Positions 19,294 to 27,480 of a stretch of 64,000 nucleotides of DNA are shown here, in pieces (the first letter of the stretch is position 1; every line of letters starts with the position of its first letter). The notes under the pieces were generated by a model. That model worked only from the letters and a program-made list of their open reading frames with translations. It was not told the DNA's origin and did no database searches. A program made the translations under genes and the position numbers. Source of the DNA: Rhodobacter sp. (GTDB taxonomy: Bacteria; Pseudomonadota; Alphaproteobacteria; Rhodobacterales; Rhodobacteraceae); contig JAIYAE010000018.1 in NCBI GenBank assembly GCA_027489175.1, positions 1 through 64,000 on the forward strand, given 5' to 3'.

Positions 19294-20934
19294 ATGCTCG
19301 ACAAGCTAGAGGCGGTCATTCAGTTCGAACGGCCCGACGCCTGGACCGTGGTCTTCGGGCAGGCGCCCGATGCTGCCTTGCGGGCCGAGCTTGCCAAGAC
19401 CGCCCAGGCCCGCCCTTCGGCCCGCAAGCTGCGCGAGGGGATGGTGATCTCGGTCCCGATGGCGGCAGAGCGGTGGCTTTTGTGGCAACTCTCCGAAGTG
19501 CCGCCGGTCAGTGACTTGGCTGCCGTGATGGCGCGCCTGCAGGACCTGAGCCGGGGGTTGGACCGCTTGCTGGGTGACGGGCCGCGGTCAGCCGCCCTGC
19601 CAGCGCCCGCCGGGCAAGCGGCATCCGGTCCCGCAGCGGCAGACGGCGTGGCAGGCCTTGCCGCGCGGCTGCGGACTGTCCTGAACGGGCAGGCAAAGCC
19701 CAAGCCCGCCCTCGTCGCCGCCAGCCTTTTGGATATCCTCGTCGAACACGGGGCCATCGACGGCGGCATGCTGGTGGAATTCACCCAGACCGGTATCCGG
19801 AAGCATTGGCTGTCCGACAGCCGCTACCGCAGCCACGCGGCCGAGATGCGGCTGGTGGCCAAAGCCCTGCGCACAGCGGACATCCGCTCGCTGGTGGTGC
19901 CCGCAAGCGGCGAAGAGGCCGAGTTTCTGGAAGCCGCCCTATTGGCCCGCCAGTTCGGATCGCAGAACGCGGTCCTGCTTCTGCCGGGGACCGGGACGCA
20001 TGGCTATGGCCTGTTCACTTACGGCACCAAGGAGGACGCGCTGCCGCTTTTGGCCGGGGCCATCGACCTGGCCACGATCCTTGCCCCCCCGCGCACCCCG
20101 GCGTCGGAGCGGCGGCGCTGGCTGCGGCGCGGGCTGGTCTGGGGCCTCCTCGCCGCCCTTGCGGTCTGGCTGGCCCTGCCCGCGCCGATTGCCGTCACCG
20201 CCACGGGTGAGGCTGTGGCGCGCGACCTGATCATAGCCGCCATGCCCAGCGACGGGTTCTTGAAGAAAATGCACGTCCGCCCCGGCGACCGCGTCGCCAT
20301 CGGCGATGTGCTGGCCGAATTCGACTCCCCCAGCTTGCGCGACATGCTGGCCGAAGAGCAGCTGAACGCCACGATCGAGACCCTCAGCGCGCAGGCCGCT
20401 CTGGCCGAAAACCGCTATTCCGACTACCAGATCTCGACCGAGCGGTTGAAGATCGTCACCACCCGCATCGCCCAAATATCGGACCGCATCGCCGGCCTGC
20501 GCATCGCCGCCACGGCGGAGGGTGAGGTGATCGAAGCGATGCCCGACAGCACCACCGGCGCATTCGCACGCACGGGCGACAAGGTGGCCGCCATCCAGAC
20601 GTCAGACGCGATGCGCATGAAGCTGACCTTCGCACGGCTGGATGCCCGGCTGGTCATTCCCGACATGACCGGCACCGCCTATTTCCGCGGCACTGCCGGG
20701 CGCACCTTCGATCTGCGCGTGATGACCCCGGCCACGGTGATCGAAGACCCGCGCAGCGGCAATGAGGTGATCGAGGCCGTCGCCGAAATCACCGATCCCG
20801 AAGGCGTCATCGCGGGCATGTCGGGCGTGGCCACGCTGGACGGCCCCCGCGCGCCCCGCATCGTCAGCTATGGCCGCTATGCCTATGAATTCGTCAGAAG
20901 GGTCGCATGGACATCCCTCGGCCTGAAGCTTTAA
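19294..20934 (+). CDS. HlyD-like membrane-fusion (adaptor) protein with a large cytoplasmic N-terminal domain
   Basis: The protein has 546 residues. Residues 1-275 have no signal peptide and are predicted to be cytoplasmic. They include an Ala/Pro-rich linker at about 100-120 and a compact alpha/beta-looking region at about 125-265. A single membrane helix lies at about 279-299 (GLLAALAVWLALPAP). The rest is an adaptor: two lipoyl half-motifs (GFLKKMHVRPGDRVAIGDVLAEFD and a later GEVIEAMP...TGDKVAAI) around a short coiled coil, then a beta-barrel-like part. Ordinary HlyD proteins have only tens of residues in the cytosol, so the long N-terminus is unusual and may recruit substrate or DUF3467. 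The gene overlaps the following M50 gene by 28 nt. Confidence 0.82.
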   Translation: MLDKLEAVIQFERPDAWTVVFGQAPDAALRAELAKTAQARPSARKLREGMVISVPMAAERWLLWQLSEVPPVSDLAAVMARLQDLSRGLDRLLGDGPRSAALPAPAGQAASGPAAADGVAGLAARLRTVLNGQAKPKPALVAASLLDILVEHGAIDGGMLVEFTQTGIRKHWLSDSRYRSHAAEMRLVAKALRTADIRSLVVPASGEEAEFLEAALLARQFGSQNAVLLLPGTGTHGYGLFTYGTKEDALPLLAGAIDLATILAPPRTPASERRRWLRRGLVWGLLAALAVWLALPAPIAVTATGEAVARDLIIAAMPSDGFLKKMHVRPGDRVAIGDVLAEFDSPSLRDMLAEEQLNATIETLSAQAALAENRYSDYQISTERLKIVTTRIAQISDRIAGLRIAATAEGEVIEAMPDSTTGAFARTGDKVAAIQTSDAMRMKLTFARLDARLVIPDMTGTAYFRGTAGRTFDLRVMTPATVIEDPRSGNEVIEAVAEITDPEGVIAGMSGVATLDGPRAPRIVSYGRYAYEFVRRVAWTSLGLKL

Positions 20935-22880
20935 GGCAGCTGCGGCTGACCCTGTCGAGTGAAGGTCAACGCCTGGCCTTCTTCCTCTCGGACTTGTCCA
21001 GCGGCAAAATCGTGTCAATCCCGCGTGAGGCGGCGCTTGGCGTGCAGCGCCTGCAAGACCGGATGGCGGGCCTGGATACCGCTGAGATCCCGCGTGAGGA
21101 TGTTGAGGCGGGCGTGAAGGCGCTGGGCTACGTCACCTCGGTCCGGCGGGCGGAGCGGGCGCGGGCGACCAAGTTCAACCCCTTGTTCATGCAGATCCCG
21201 CTCTTTGACGTTGGCCCCTGGCAGCCGGGGATCACCCGGTTTTCCATCTGGTTCGTCGGGCTGCCGCTTGCCATCCTGATGCTGGGCCTGACGCTGACCG
21301 TCCTGACCCTGGGCATCCGCAATGACTGGGCCATCCGGTCGGAATTCGTGGGCATCCTGCGGATCGAGACGCTGCTGACCTTCGGCCTGATCGCGCCCTT
21401 CCTGAAGATCATCCATGAATTCGGCCATGTCGTCGCCGCCACCGCCGCCGGGGTGCGGGTGCGGCAGGCGGCGCTGTCCCTGATCGCCCTATACCCCCTG
21501 CCATCCGTCGACTGCTCCGAGGCGGACGTGACCGCCAGCCGGGGCGGGCGCGTGACCATCAGCCTGGCCGGGATCGTCACCGATTTCATGATCGGGATGA
21601 TCGCCTTCATCTTGTGGCATCTGGTGGAAAGCGACGCGGCCAAATCGGTGGCGGGGCAGGTGGTGGTCTTCTCCACCCTGAATTCGCTTCTGTTCAACGC
21701 CAACCCATTGATGAAGCTGGACGGCTATTACGCCATCGTCGACATGATCGGCCAGCGCAACCTTTACACCCGCGCGGGCCAGCGCTTTGCCGAACTGGGC
21801 CGGGGTCTGGTCTCGCTTGGGGCGGACGGCGGCCTGCCGCAGGGCGCGGGCGGCTGGGGGCTTGCGGCCTATGGCGGGGCGACGCTGGTCTACCGGCTGA
21901 TGATCTCTTTCACCATCCTGACGGCGATCCTGCCGCAGTTTCTGGGGCTTGGATTGGTTCTGGGGGCCTGGGGCATGTATGCGATGTTCGTGTCCCCGCT
22001 GCTGGCCGATCCCACGCCAAAGGCGGCCAGCAAGGTCTCAAGACAGCGGTTGTGGCTGGGGCGGGGCGGCTTTCTTGCCGTGCTGGCTGCGGTGATCCTG
22101 CTGGTGCCCTGGCCCTTTGTGCTGCAGCTGCCGCTTCGGCTGGATACCGCAGGCTACTATGCTGTCACGGCAAAGGCCTCGGGCTTCGTGGCGGGACGGT
22201 CCCGCGCTGCCGGGCAGGCCGAAGCGGGCGCGACGCTACTCGATCTGACCAACCCCGAAACCGACCGCAGGGCCCTGATCCTGCAAATGGAACGGCAAGA
22301 GGCTGACCTTTTCCTGCAAAACACCCAGTCCATCGGCCTGGCCGAGGCGCAATTGGCCGAAGAACGCATGCGCTCGGTCCTCGCGCAGATCGCGGTGGTG
22401 GAAACTGAACAGGCCGCCCTGACGGTCCGGATGGAGGGGGAGGGCTATTTCATCGCCGCTTCGGGCCTGACGCCGGGCCGCTTTCTTGCGGCGGGTGACA
22501 GCGTAGGCCATGCCTATCCCATGACGGGCTCTGCCTGGGCGGTCGGGGCCTTTCCCGAACGCTGGGTCGAAGAATACCAGACCCGAACACCCACGGGCGA
22601 GGTGCGCCTTGGCACCCGCTACATCACGCTCAAGCCGGGCAGTCTAGGCCTGACCGACGGGGCGACCACCGATGCCGCCACCGGGCTGCGGTCGATCCGC
22701 CTGCATGTTGATATCCCCGTCGCCCCGGCCGATCTGGTGGGGCAGGATCTGCAGATCCGCCTGCATTTCGGCAACCGGCCGCTTTGGGACCATCTGGCCT
22801 TCTGGGCCAGTGGCAAGCTTGCGGCCTTCCGCGACGCGCAGATTGTGGATCGTGAGACACGGATTGAACAATCCAATTAA
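20907..22880 (+). CDS. M50 (site-2-protease-type) membrane metalloprotease fused to an adaptor-like domain
   Basis: The protein has 657 residues. An N-terminal soluble segment of about 95 residues is followed by several membrane helices. Zinc ligands are in HEFGH (His170, Glu171, His174), and the third ligand is in NPLMKLDG (Asp272), the pair of motifs that defines peptidase family M50. After the last helix (about 385-408), residues about 410-657 look like a HlyD-type adaptor: lipoyl-like half motifs, a predicted coiled coil at 450-490 and a beta-rich end. Such M50-adaptor fusions (COG1994-like) occur next to peptide or protein export genes. All catalytic residues are present, so it may process the giant protein or the adaptor. 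It could also act mainly as an export scaffold. It is translationally coupled to the upstream adaptor. Confidence 0.85.
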   Translation: MDIPRPEALRQLRLTLSSEGQRLAFFLSDLSSGKIVSIPREAALGVQRLQDRMAGLDTAEIPREDVEAGVKALGYVTSVRRAERARATKFNPLFMQIPLFDVGPWQPGITRFSIWFVGLPLAILMLGLTLTVLTLGIRNDWAIRSEFVGILRIETLLTFGLIAPFLKIIHEFGHVVAATAAGVRVRQAALSLIALYPLPSVDCSEADVTASRGGRVTISLAGIVTDFMIGMIAFILWHLVESDAAKSVAGQVVVFSTLNSLLFNANPLMKLDGYYAIVDMIGQRNLYTRAGQRFAELGRGLVSLGADGGLPQGAGGWGLAAYGGATLVYRLMISFTILTAILPQFLGLGLVLGAWGMYAMFVSPLLADPTPKAASKVSRQRLWLGRGGFLAVLAAVILLVPWPFVLQLPLRLDTAGYYAVTAKASGFVAGRSRAAGQAEAGATLLDLTNPETDRRALILQMERQEADLFLQNTQSIGLAEAQLAEERMRSVLAQIAVVETEQAALTVRMEGEGYFIAASGLTPGRFLAAGDSVGHAYPMTGSAWAVGAFPERWVEEYQTRTPTGEVRLGTRYITLKPGSLGLTDGATTDAATGLRSIRLHVDIPVAPADLVGQDLQIRLHFGNRPLWDHLAFWASGKLAAFRDAQIVDRETRIEQSN

Positions 22881-22979
22881 CCAAACGCTCTCTGCGATTG
22901 GCAGGGCCGCGCGGATAGGGTAGCGACACATAAGGTTGTATCACGCCACCGTGTTGATACGCATACTTTGGGGGACAAC

Positions 22980-24464
22980 GTGGTGAAAAGCCAAATGGCA
23001 GTCGGGCTCAGCCTGGCAGGTTTGATCTTCATCGCAGGCTGCGGGGAACGCCAGACCACAAAGGCGACCACGGAACGTCTGAACGGCCTGCTTGCCACGG
23101 GCATTGACGGCGAAGACCGAACCCGCGCGGAAGAGCGTCTGCAAAAGACCCTCAACAAGGAAAACGCCACCGGCGCGCTGGCCGACAATTTCGGCAGTGC
23201 CACAGGCGGCGAAGGCGCGGTCACGCTGGACCAGCTTCTCGCCAGCACGCTGGAGCGCAACTCGGACATCGGGCGCGCTGCCCAGGCGATCAACCGGGCC
23301 GATGCCGAACGGATGAACGCCATTTACGGTTACCTTCCCCAGGTGTCGGTGTCCTACACCTATACCAACGTCGATCAGGAAGTGGTCGAGACGGATAACG
23401 TCGTGTTTGAAGAAGGCCGGGCGAAGTATCCGGTCACGAACCTGGGCGTGGAAATCCGCCAGCCGATCTTTGATCTCAGCCGCATCTACGGCATCCAGCT
23501 GCAGAACACCGCCCGCTCGGTCGCTGAGGTGGAATATATCGCGGCGGTCCATGCGGCGGCCTATGAAACCTATGACGCCTATTTCGTCGCCGTCCAAAGC
23601 AAGGCCCGGGGCAAGGCGCTGACCGCGAAGATGCAGCTGGTCAGCCGCCAGATCTCGGCTGAAAGCGCCATGGTCAGCGAGGGTCTGTCCACCGACATCA
23701 CCGGCCGCACCTATGCCGCCGAACTGGCCTCTCTCGCCGCGGATGAGGCGGTTGAAGCCTCGCGCTACGCCGATGCGCTGTCGAAGCTGTCGATGGTGTC
23801 AGGGCTGGTCGTGTCCGATGTGTCGGACGTGTCGCTTGGTCGGCTTGGCCGCGGGAATGAGCTGTCGCCCGAAGCCGCGATTGCCAAAGCCGAAGCAAGC
23901 AACCCCGCCCTTCTGGGCAGTGCGATCACCGTGGTCGCCACCGAACTTGGCCGCCGTCAGGCCTTGGCCGCCGACTTTGCCCCGGTCATCGACGCCTTCG
24001 CCCTCTATGAGGATGAAACCCGCGAAGGGTCCCGCTTCGGCGGCGGGTCGCGCACCGTTGACACCACCGTCGGCGTGCGCCTGACCATCCCGATCTTCAA
24101 CGCCGAAGGGCAGGGTTACGCCTCCACGCTTGAGACGGTTGACCTGCGCGACGCGGCCTTGCGCTACTACGGCGACAAGCGCCAGTTGGAGACCGAGATC
24201 CTCTCGACCATCCGCCGCCTGCAGGAACTGTCCACCGCGATCGGCCAATCCTCACGCGCGCTGTCGGCGATCACGGCCAACGTCAACGACGAACAGGCCC
24301 GGGTTGAGACCGGCGAAAGCGTTGATCTTGCAGTGCTCAGCCGCCGCCTGGCACAGGTCTCTGCCCGTGAGCGTCTGGAATTCCAGCAGATCGAATACCT
24401 GCGCGCCTGGGGCTTGTTGCAGTACCTGACAGGAGAGGACCTGCGCGAACTGGCGCGGCAATGA
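22980..24464 (+). CDS. TolC/OprM-type outer-membrane efflux channel, lipoprotein
   Basis: The protein has about 494 residues. The GTG at 22980, just after GGGGGA, is the best start; a second GTG follows directly. The N-terminus is a lipoprotein signal ending in LIFIAGC, so Cys is predicted to be acylated as in OprM. The body shows the duplicated outer-membrane-factor pattern: long alanine-rich helices and beta segments (LPQVSVSYTYTN..., LGVEIRQPIFDLSRIYGI, VGVRLTIPIFNAEG). It should form the trimeric channel across the periplasm and outer membrane for this locus. It starts 99 nt after the M50 gene. That gap holds a dyad GTATCA/TGATAC at 22938-22960 and could contain an internal promoter. Confidence 0.9.
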   Translation: MVKSQMAVGLSLAGLIFIAGCGERQTTKATTERLNGLLATGIDGEDRTRAEERLQKTLNKENATGALADNFGSATGGEGAVTLDQLLASTLERNSDIGRAAQAINRADAERMNAIYGYLPQVSVSYTYTNVDQEVVETDNVVFEEGRAKYPVTNLGVEIRQPIFDLSRIYGIQLQNTARSVAEVEYIAAVHAAAYETYDAYFVAVQSKARGKALTAKMQLVSRQISAESAMVSEGLSTDITGRTYAAELASLAADEAVEASRYADALSKLSMVSGLVVSDVSDVSLGRLGRGNELSPEAAIAKAEASNPALLGSAITVVATELGRRQALAADFAPVIDAFALYEDETREGSRFGGGSRTVDTTVGVRLTIPIFNAEGQGYASTLETVDLRDAALRYYGDKRQLETEILSTIRRLQELSTAIGQSSRALSAITANVNDEQARVETGESVDLAVLSRRLAQVSARERLEFQQIEYLRAWGLLQYLTGEDLRELARQ

Positions 24465-25300
24465 TCCGAACAGCGGTCCTTCTTGGTCTGGCGGTTGTCT
24501 TCCCGGCACAGATGACCTTTGCGCAAAGCGCCGCTCCGGGTGCTGGTCTGGCCCCCGCGCTTGGCAACGTGCCGGTCAACTGCGCCATCCGGCCCTTGCA
24601 GGTGGTGGAACTGGCAGCCCCGTTCGCAGGCGTGGTCCGCAAGGTCTTTGTCCGCCCCGGTCAGCAGGTTGCGGCTGGCGACCCGATTGCCGAGTTTGAC
24701 GATGACCTGACCCGCGCCTCCTATGAGGCGGCTTTGGCCCGCACCACCCTGTCCGCCGCACTGGAAGCCACCCGGCGGCAGCAAGAGGCGCTGGCCCGCA
24801 AGGTGGAACGCCTGCGATCAGGCGTTGAACGCCGCATCGTCAGCCAGGCCGACCTTGAGGCCGCCGAACTGGAACTTGCCCAGGCCGAAGGCGCCGTCGG
24901 GCGTGAGCTTGACCTCTTGCAGATGGCCCGGATCGAGGCGGAACAGGCCAAGATCGCGCTGGACAAGGCAGTGGTCGTCAGCCCCGTCGCGGGCCAGATC
25001 GGCGAAGACCTGATCGACCAGGGCGAAGCGCCGACGCAAAAGCCCATCGCCGTGATCTACGTCAACGATCCCCTGCGGGTTGAGGCCTTCGTGCCCACCG
25101 CCGGCCTGGCCGCCTTCCTCGCGCGCGACAGCTTTGAAATCGTCGTCAATGGCAACTTCGCCCAGCCGGTTCCAGTGACGCTCGACTATGTTTCGCAGGT
25201 GGCGGATCTGTCCTCGAATTCCCAGAGTGTGTATTTCATTCTGGACGCGCCGGGCATGATCCCCGGCTATCAATGCGTCATCCCGCCGATGGGTGGCTAA
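24461..25300 (+). CDS. Periplasmic adaptor (HlyD/RND-MFP type), secreted
   Basis: The protein has 279 residues with a Sec signal peptide ending near MTFAQ (residue about 22). A lipoyl domain (APFAGVVRKVFVRPGQQVAAGDPIAEFD) is split by an alpha-helical hairpin of about 100 residues (LEATRRQQEALARKVERLR... to ...QAKIALDKAV) and completed by VSPVAGQIGEDLIDQGEAPTQ. A short beta-barrel domain follows. It overlaps the channel gene in an ATGA. It has no membrane anchor, so it is probably a soluble periplasmic partner of the channel, distinct from the anchored adaptor at 19294. Confidence 0.88.
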   Translation: MIRTAVLLGLAVVFPAQMTFAQSAAPGAGLAPALGNVPVNCAIRPLQVVELAAPFAGVVRKVFVRPGQQVAAGDPIAEFDDDLTRASYEAALARTTLSAALEATRRQQEALARKVERLRSGVERRIVSQADLEAAELELAQAEGAVGRELDLLQMARIEAEQAKIALDKAVVVSPVAGQIGEDLIDQGEAPTQKPIAVIYVNDPLRVEAFVPTAGLAAFLARDSFEIVVNGNFAQPVPVTLDYVSQVADLSSNSQSVYFILDAPGMIPGYQCVIPPMGG

Positions 25301-25342
25301 CGTGACCGCAACGCCGGGCACAAAGGGAAGAAGGGTTACGGG

Positions 25343-26443
25343 ATGAAGCTGACGACACGCGCCCTGGTTCTTGTGACGGCCTCTGTCGTGGCCGCACCGG
25401 CCCTTGCCCAGGACGGGGGGGCTGCGTCGATCTCGACCGGGGCCGCCTATTCCAGCCAACGCGGGGCCGTGGCCTTTGTGACGCTGGATGGCCGCGACAT
25501 CCTTGGCAGCGGCGTCGATCTGCGCTTTTCCTATGAAGCGGGCGAGGATGACGAAGCCGCCGAACTGCGACTGCGCAAGGTCTGGCAACTGGGCCAGACC
25601 AGCCTTGGGGCCAACAGCTTTGTCGCCCTGACGTTGGGGGCCGAGAAATCCGATATCAGCGCGCAGCAGTTTTCCCTGACGCAATACGCGCTGGACCTGA
25701 CCTTTGGCGCGGATCTGGCGCCTGCAGCCCGCTATTCCGTGTCGCTTTTCCATCTTGACGATGATCTGGAGGCAGCCGGCGCCGATGTCTCGCCCTTGAT
25801 CATCGCGGAAAGCGGCAAGACCACCGCAACCGGACTGGCCCTTGATCTGACCTATTCGACCTATGACCGCGAAACCCTGCCCCAGTCAGGCTTCAAACTC
25901 GGCGGCACGGTCGCGGGCACCTTTGCCGGGGATCGGGATTGGGTTTCCGCCGCGGTGAATGCCGGGCTGGCGCAGCCGATCGGCACCGCCACCCTTGCCC
26001 TGCGGGCCGAAGCGGGCGTCATCAACGGGCGCGGCGGGCAGGCGGTCAGCATCCTCGACCGGGCCTATCTTGGCGGCGACGCGCCGCGCGGCTTTGCCTA
26101 TGCCGGAATCGGCCCGCGCGATGTTACCGCTGGTGGCGTCGATTCCGCTTTGGGCGGCAACCGCTATGTGACCGCCTCGGTCGAAGTGCGCGCGCCGACG
26201 CGGATGGACAACCTGACCCTGGGCGCCTTTGTCGATGCGGGCTCGGTCTGGGATCTTGACGTGACCGCTGGCGGCGCTTCGGGTGTCATAGATGACGCCT
26301 ATTACTTGCGTAGCGCGGCCGGCCTGTCGGCCTATTGGCAAACCGGCATCGGCCTTGTGCAGGTGAACCTTGCCACGCCCCTCGCGCGGGAAAGCTATGA
26401 CAAGGACGAGGTCTTTTCGATCGGCCTCAGCGCCAGGTTCTGA
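25343..26443 (+). CDS. Omp85-family outer-membrane beta-barrel without POTRA domains
   Basis: The protein has 366 residues with a Sec signal peptide (cleavage near PALAQ, residue 22). Everything after it looks like amphipathic beta-strands, ending in a C-terminal Phe (LSARF), as in barrel proteins inserted by Bam. PRGFAYAGIGPRD contains Arg249-Gly250-Phe251, the conserved RGF/RGY motif of the Omp85 loop 6, and GAFVDAGSVWD is the conserved strand after it. About 340 residues suit a 16-strand barrel, leaving no room for POTRA domains, which TamA, BamA and FhaC-type proteins carry. It is the last gene of the giant-protein locus and could insert, anchor or translocate the surface protein. Confidence 0.85.
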   Translation: MKLTTRALVLVTASVVAAPALAQDGGAASISTGAAYSSQRGAVAFVTLDGRDILGSGVDLRFSYEAGEDDEAAELRLRKVWQLGQTSLGANSFVALTLGAEKSDISAQQFSLTQYALDLTFGADLAPAARYSVSLFHLDDDLEAAGADVSPLIIAESGKTTATGLALDLTYSTYDRETLPQSGFKLGGTVAGTFAGDRDWVSAAVNAGLAQPIGTATLALRAEAGVINGRGGQAVSILDRAYLGGDAPRGFAYAGIGPRDVTAGGVDSALGGNRYVTASVEVRAPTRMDNLTLGAFVDAGSVWDLDVTAGGASGVIDDAYYLRSAAGLSAYWQTGIGLVQVNLATPLARESYDKDEVFSIGLSARF

Positions 26444-26461
26444 CAGCGGCGCAAGCCTGCG

Positions 26462-27229
26462 TCAGTCAGCGCCAGCCACCCGCACTTCGGTGCCCCAGTC
26501 CGCGCATTTCCGCATCAATTCGGGCGGCAAGGGCAGGTCGGTGAAGAACGTCGCAATCTCTGACAAGGAGGCGAGCCGCGCCGGGGCCGACCGTTCCAGC
26601 TTGGTATGATCCGCCACCAGATAGACCTTGCGTGATTGCTGGACGATGGCCTTGGACACCCGCACCTCGGCCAGGTCAAAGTCCAGAAGGTCGCCATCGC
26701 GGTCCAGCGCGGACACGCCAATCACTGCGTAGTCGACCTTGAACTGCTCGAAAAACTGCGTGGTCAATTCCCCCACCAGCCCGCCATCGGTGCGGCGCAG
26801 CGCCCCGCCCGCAACCACGATCTCACACCCTGGGTTGGCCACCAGGATATTGGCCACGTTCATGTTGTTGGTGATGACGGTGATGTTGCGATGGCCCAGA
26901 AGGGCATGGGCCACCGCCTCGGTCGTGGTGCCCAGGTTCAGGATCAGGCTGCAATTGTCGGGGATCGCGGCGGCGCAGGCGCGCGCAATGGCGGCCTTGG
27001 CGCCTTCGTTCATCCGGCGGCGCGCTTCATAGCCGATGTTGGTGACACCGGTGCGCAAGGTCGCCCCGCCATGCACCCGGTCCAGATGGCCTGCATCGGC
27101 AAGGTCTGACAGGTCGCGTCGGATCGTCTGCAAGGTCACGTCAAACCGCTGCGCGAGGTCTTCAACCATCACCCGGCCTTCAGCGCGGGCCAGCTCCAGA
27201 ATCTCGGTCTGCCGGAAATTGAGCGCCAC
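26462..27229 (-). CDS. glpR: DeoR-family repressor of glycerol-3-phosphate genes
   Basis: The protein has 255 residues. An N-terminal DeoR winged HTH is at residues about 4-58 (VEDLAQRFDVTLQTIRRDLSDL, then HGGATL). The C-terminal sugar-phosphate-binding domain contains LNLGTTTEAVAHAL and SALDRDGDLLDFDLAE, both typical of GlpR. It starts at a GTG with a GA-rich ribosome site. It is divergent from glpD, as in other Rhizobiales and Rhodobacterales glycerol operons, and probably binds the tandem repeats between them, being released by glycerol-3-phosphate. It is convergent with the Omp85 gene, only 18 nt away. Confidence 0.92.
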   Translation of the reverse strand: MALNFRQTEILELARAEGRVMVEDLAQRFDVTLQTIRRDLSDLADAGHLDRVHGGATLRTGVTNIGYEARRRMNEGAKAAIARACAAAIPDNCSLILNLGTTTEAVAHALLGHRNITVITNNMNVANILVANPGCEIVVAGGALRRTDGGLVGELTTQFFEQFKVDYAVIGVSALDRDGDLLDFDLAEVRVSKAIVQQSRKVYLVADHTKLERSAPARLASLSEIATFFTDLPLPPELMRKCADWGTEVRVAGAD

Positions 27230-27331
27230 CCGGCCTTCCCCTCACACTGCGTCATTGGCCCCCCTTTTGCCACGCGAAAACCCGTCTGTCAGCGTCCATT
27301 TCAGAGGCGCGCGCATTTTCGGTTTTGTGCG

Positions 27332-27373
27332 ACTGCAGCATTTCGGCGCTGCAACTGCAGCATTTACGCTGCA
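27332..27373. promoter_or_regulatory. Two tandem operator-like repeats between glpR and glpD
   Basis: ACTGCAGCATTT followed by CGGCGCTGCA (27332-27353) and by ACGCTGCA (27354-27373) gives two adjacent copies of 22 and 20 nt. Each contains the dyad TGCAGC/GCTGCA, with spacers of 8 and 6 nt. The position about 110-150 nt upstream of the glpD start and about 100 nt from the glpR start suits a shared GlpR operator. Confidence 0.6.
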
Positions 27374-27480
27374 TCACTGCGCGCGGATGTTCGCTTTGCA
27401 GAAAAACGCGTCCAAACGAAAGAAAGCCGTTGACGGACCTGTGACAATCGGTTGAGTTGACGGCCGGGGGAGGAACCCAG

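Noticed and set aside
20907..22880. Classical type I secretion ABC exporter
   Set aside because: No Walker A, signature or peptidase C39 domain is present in this or any gene of the locus.
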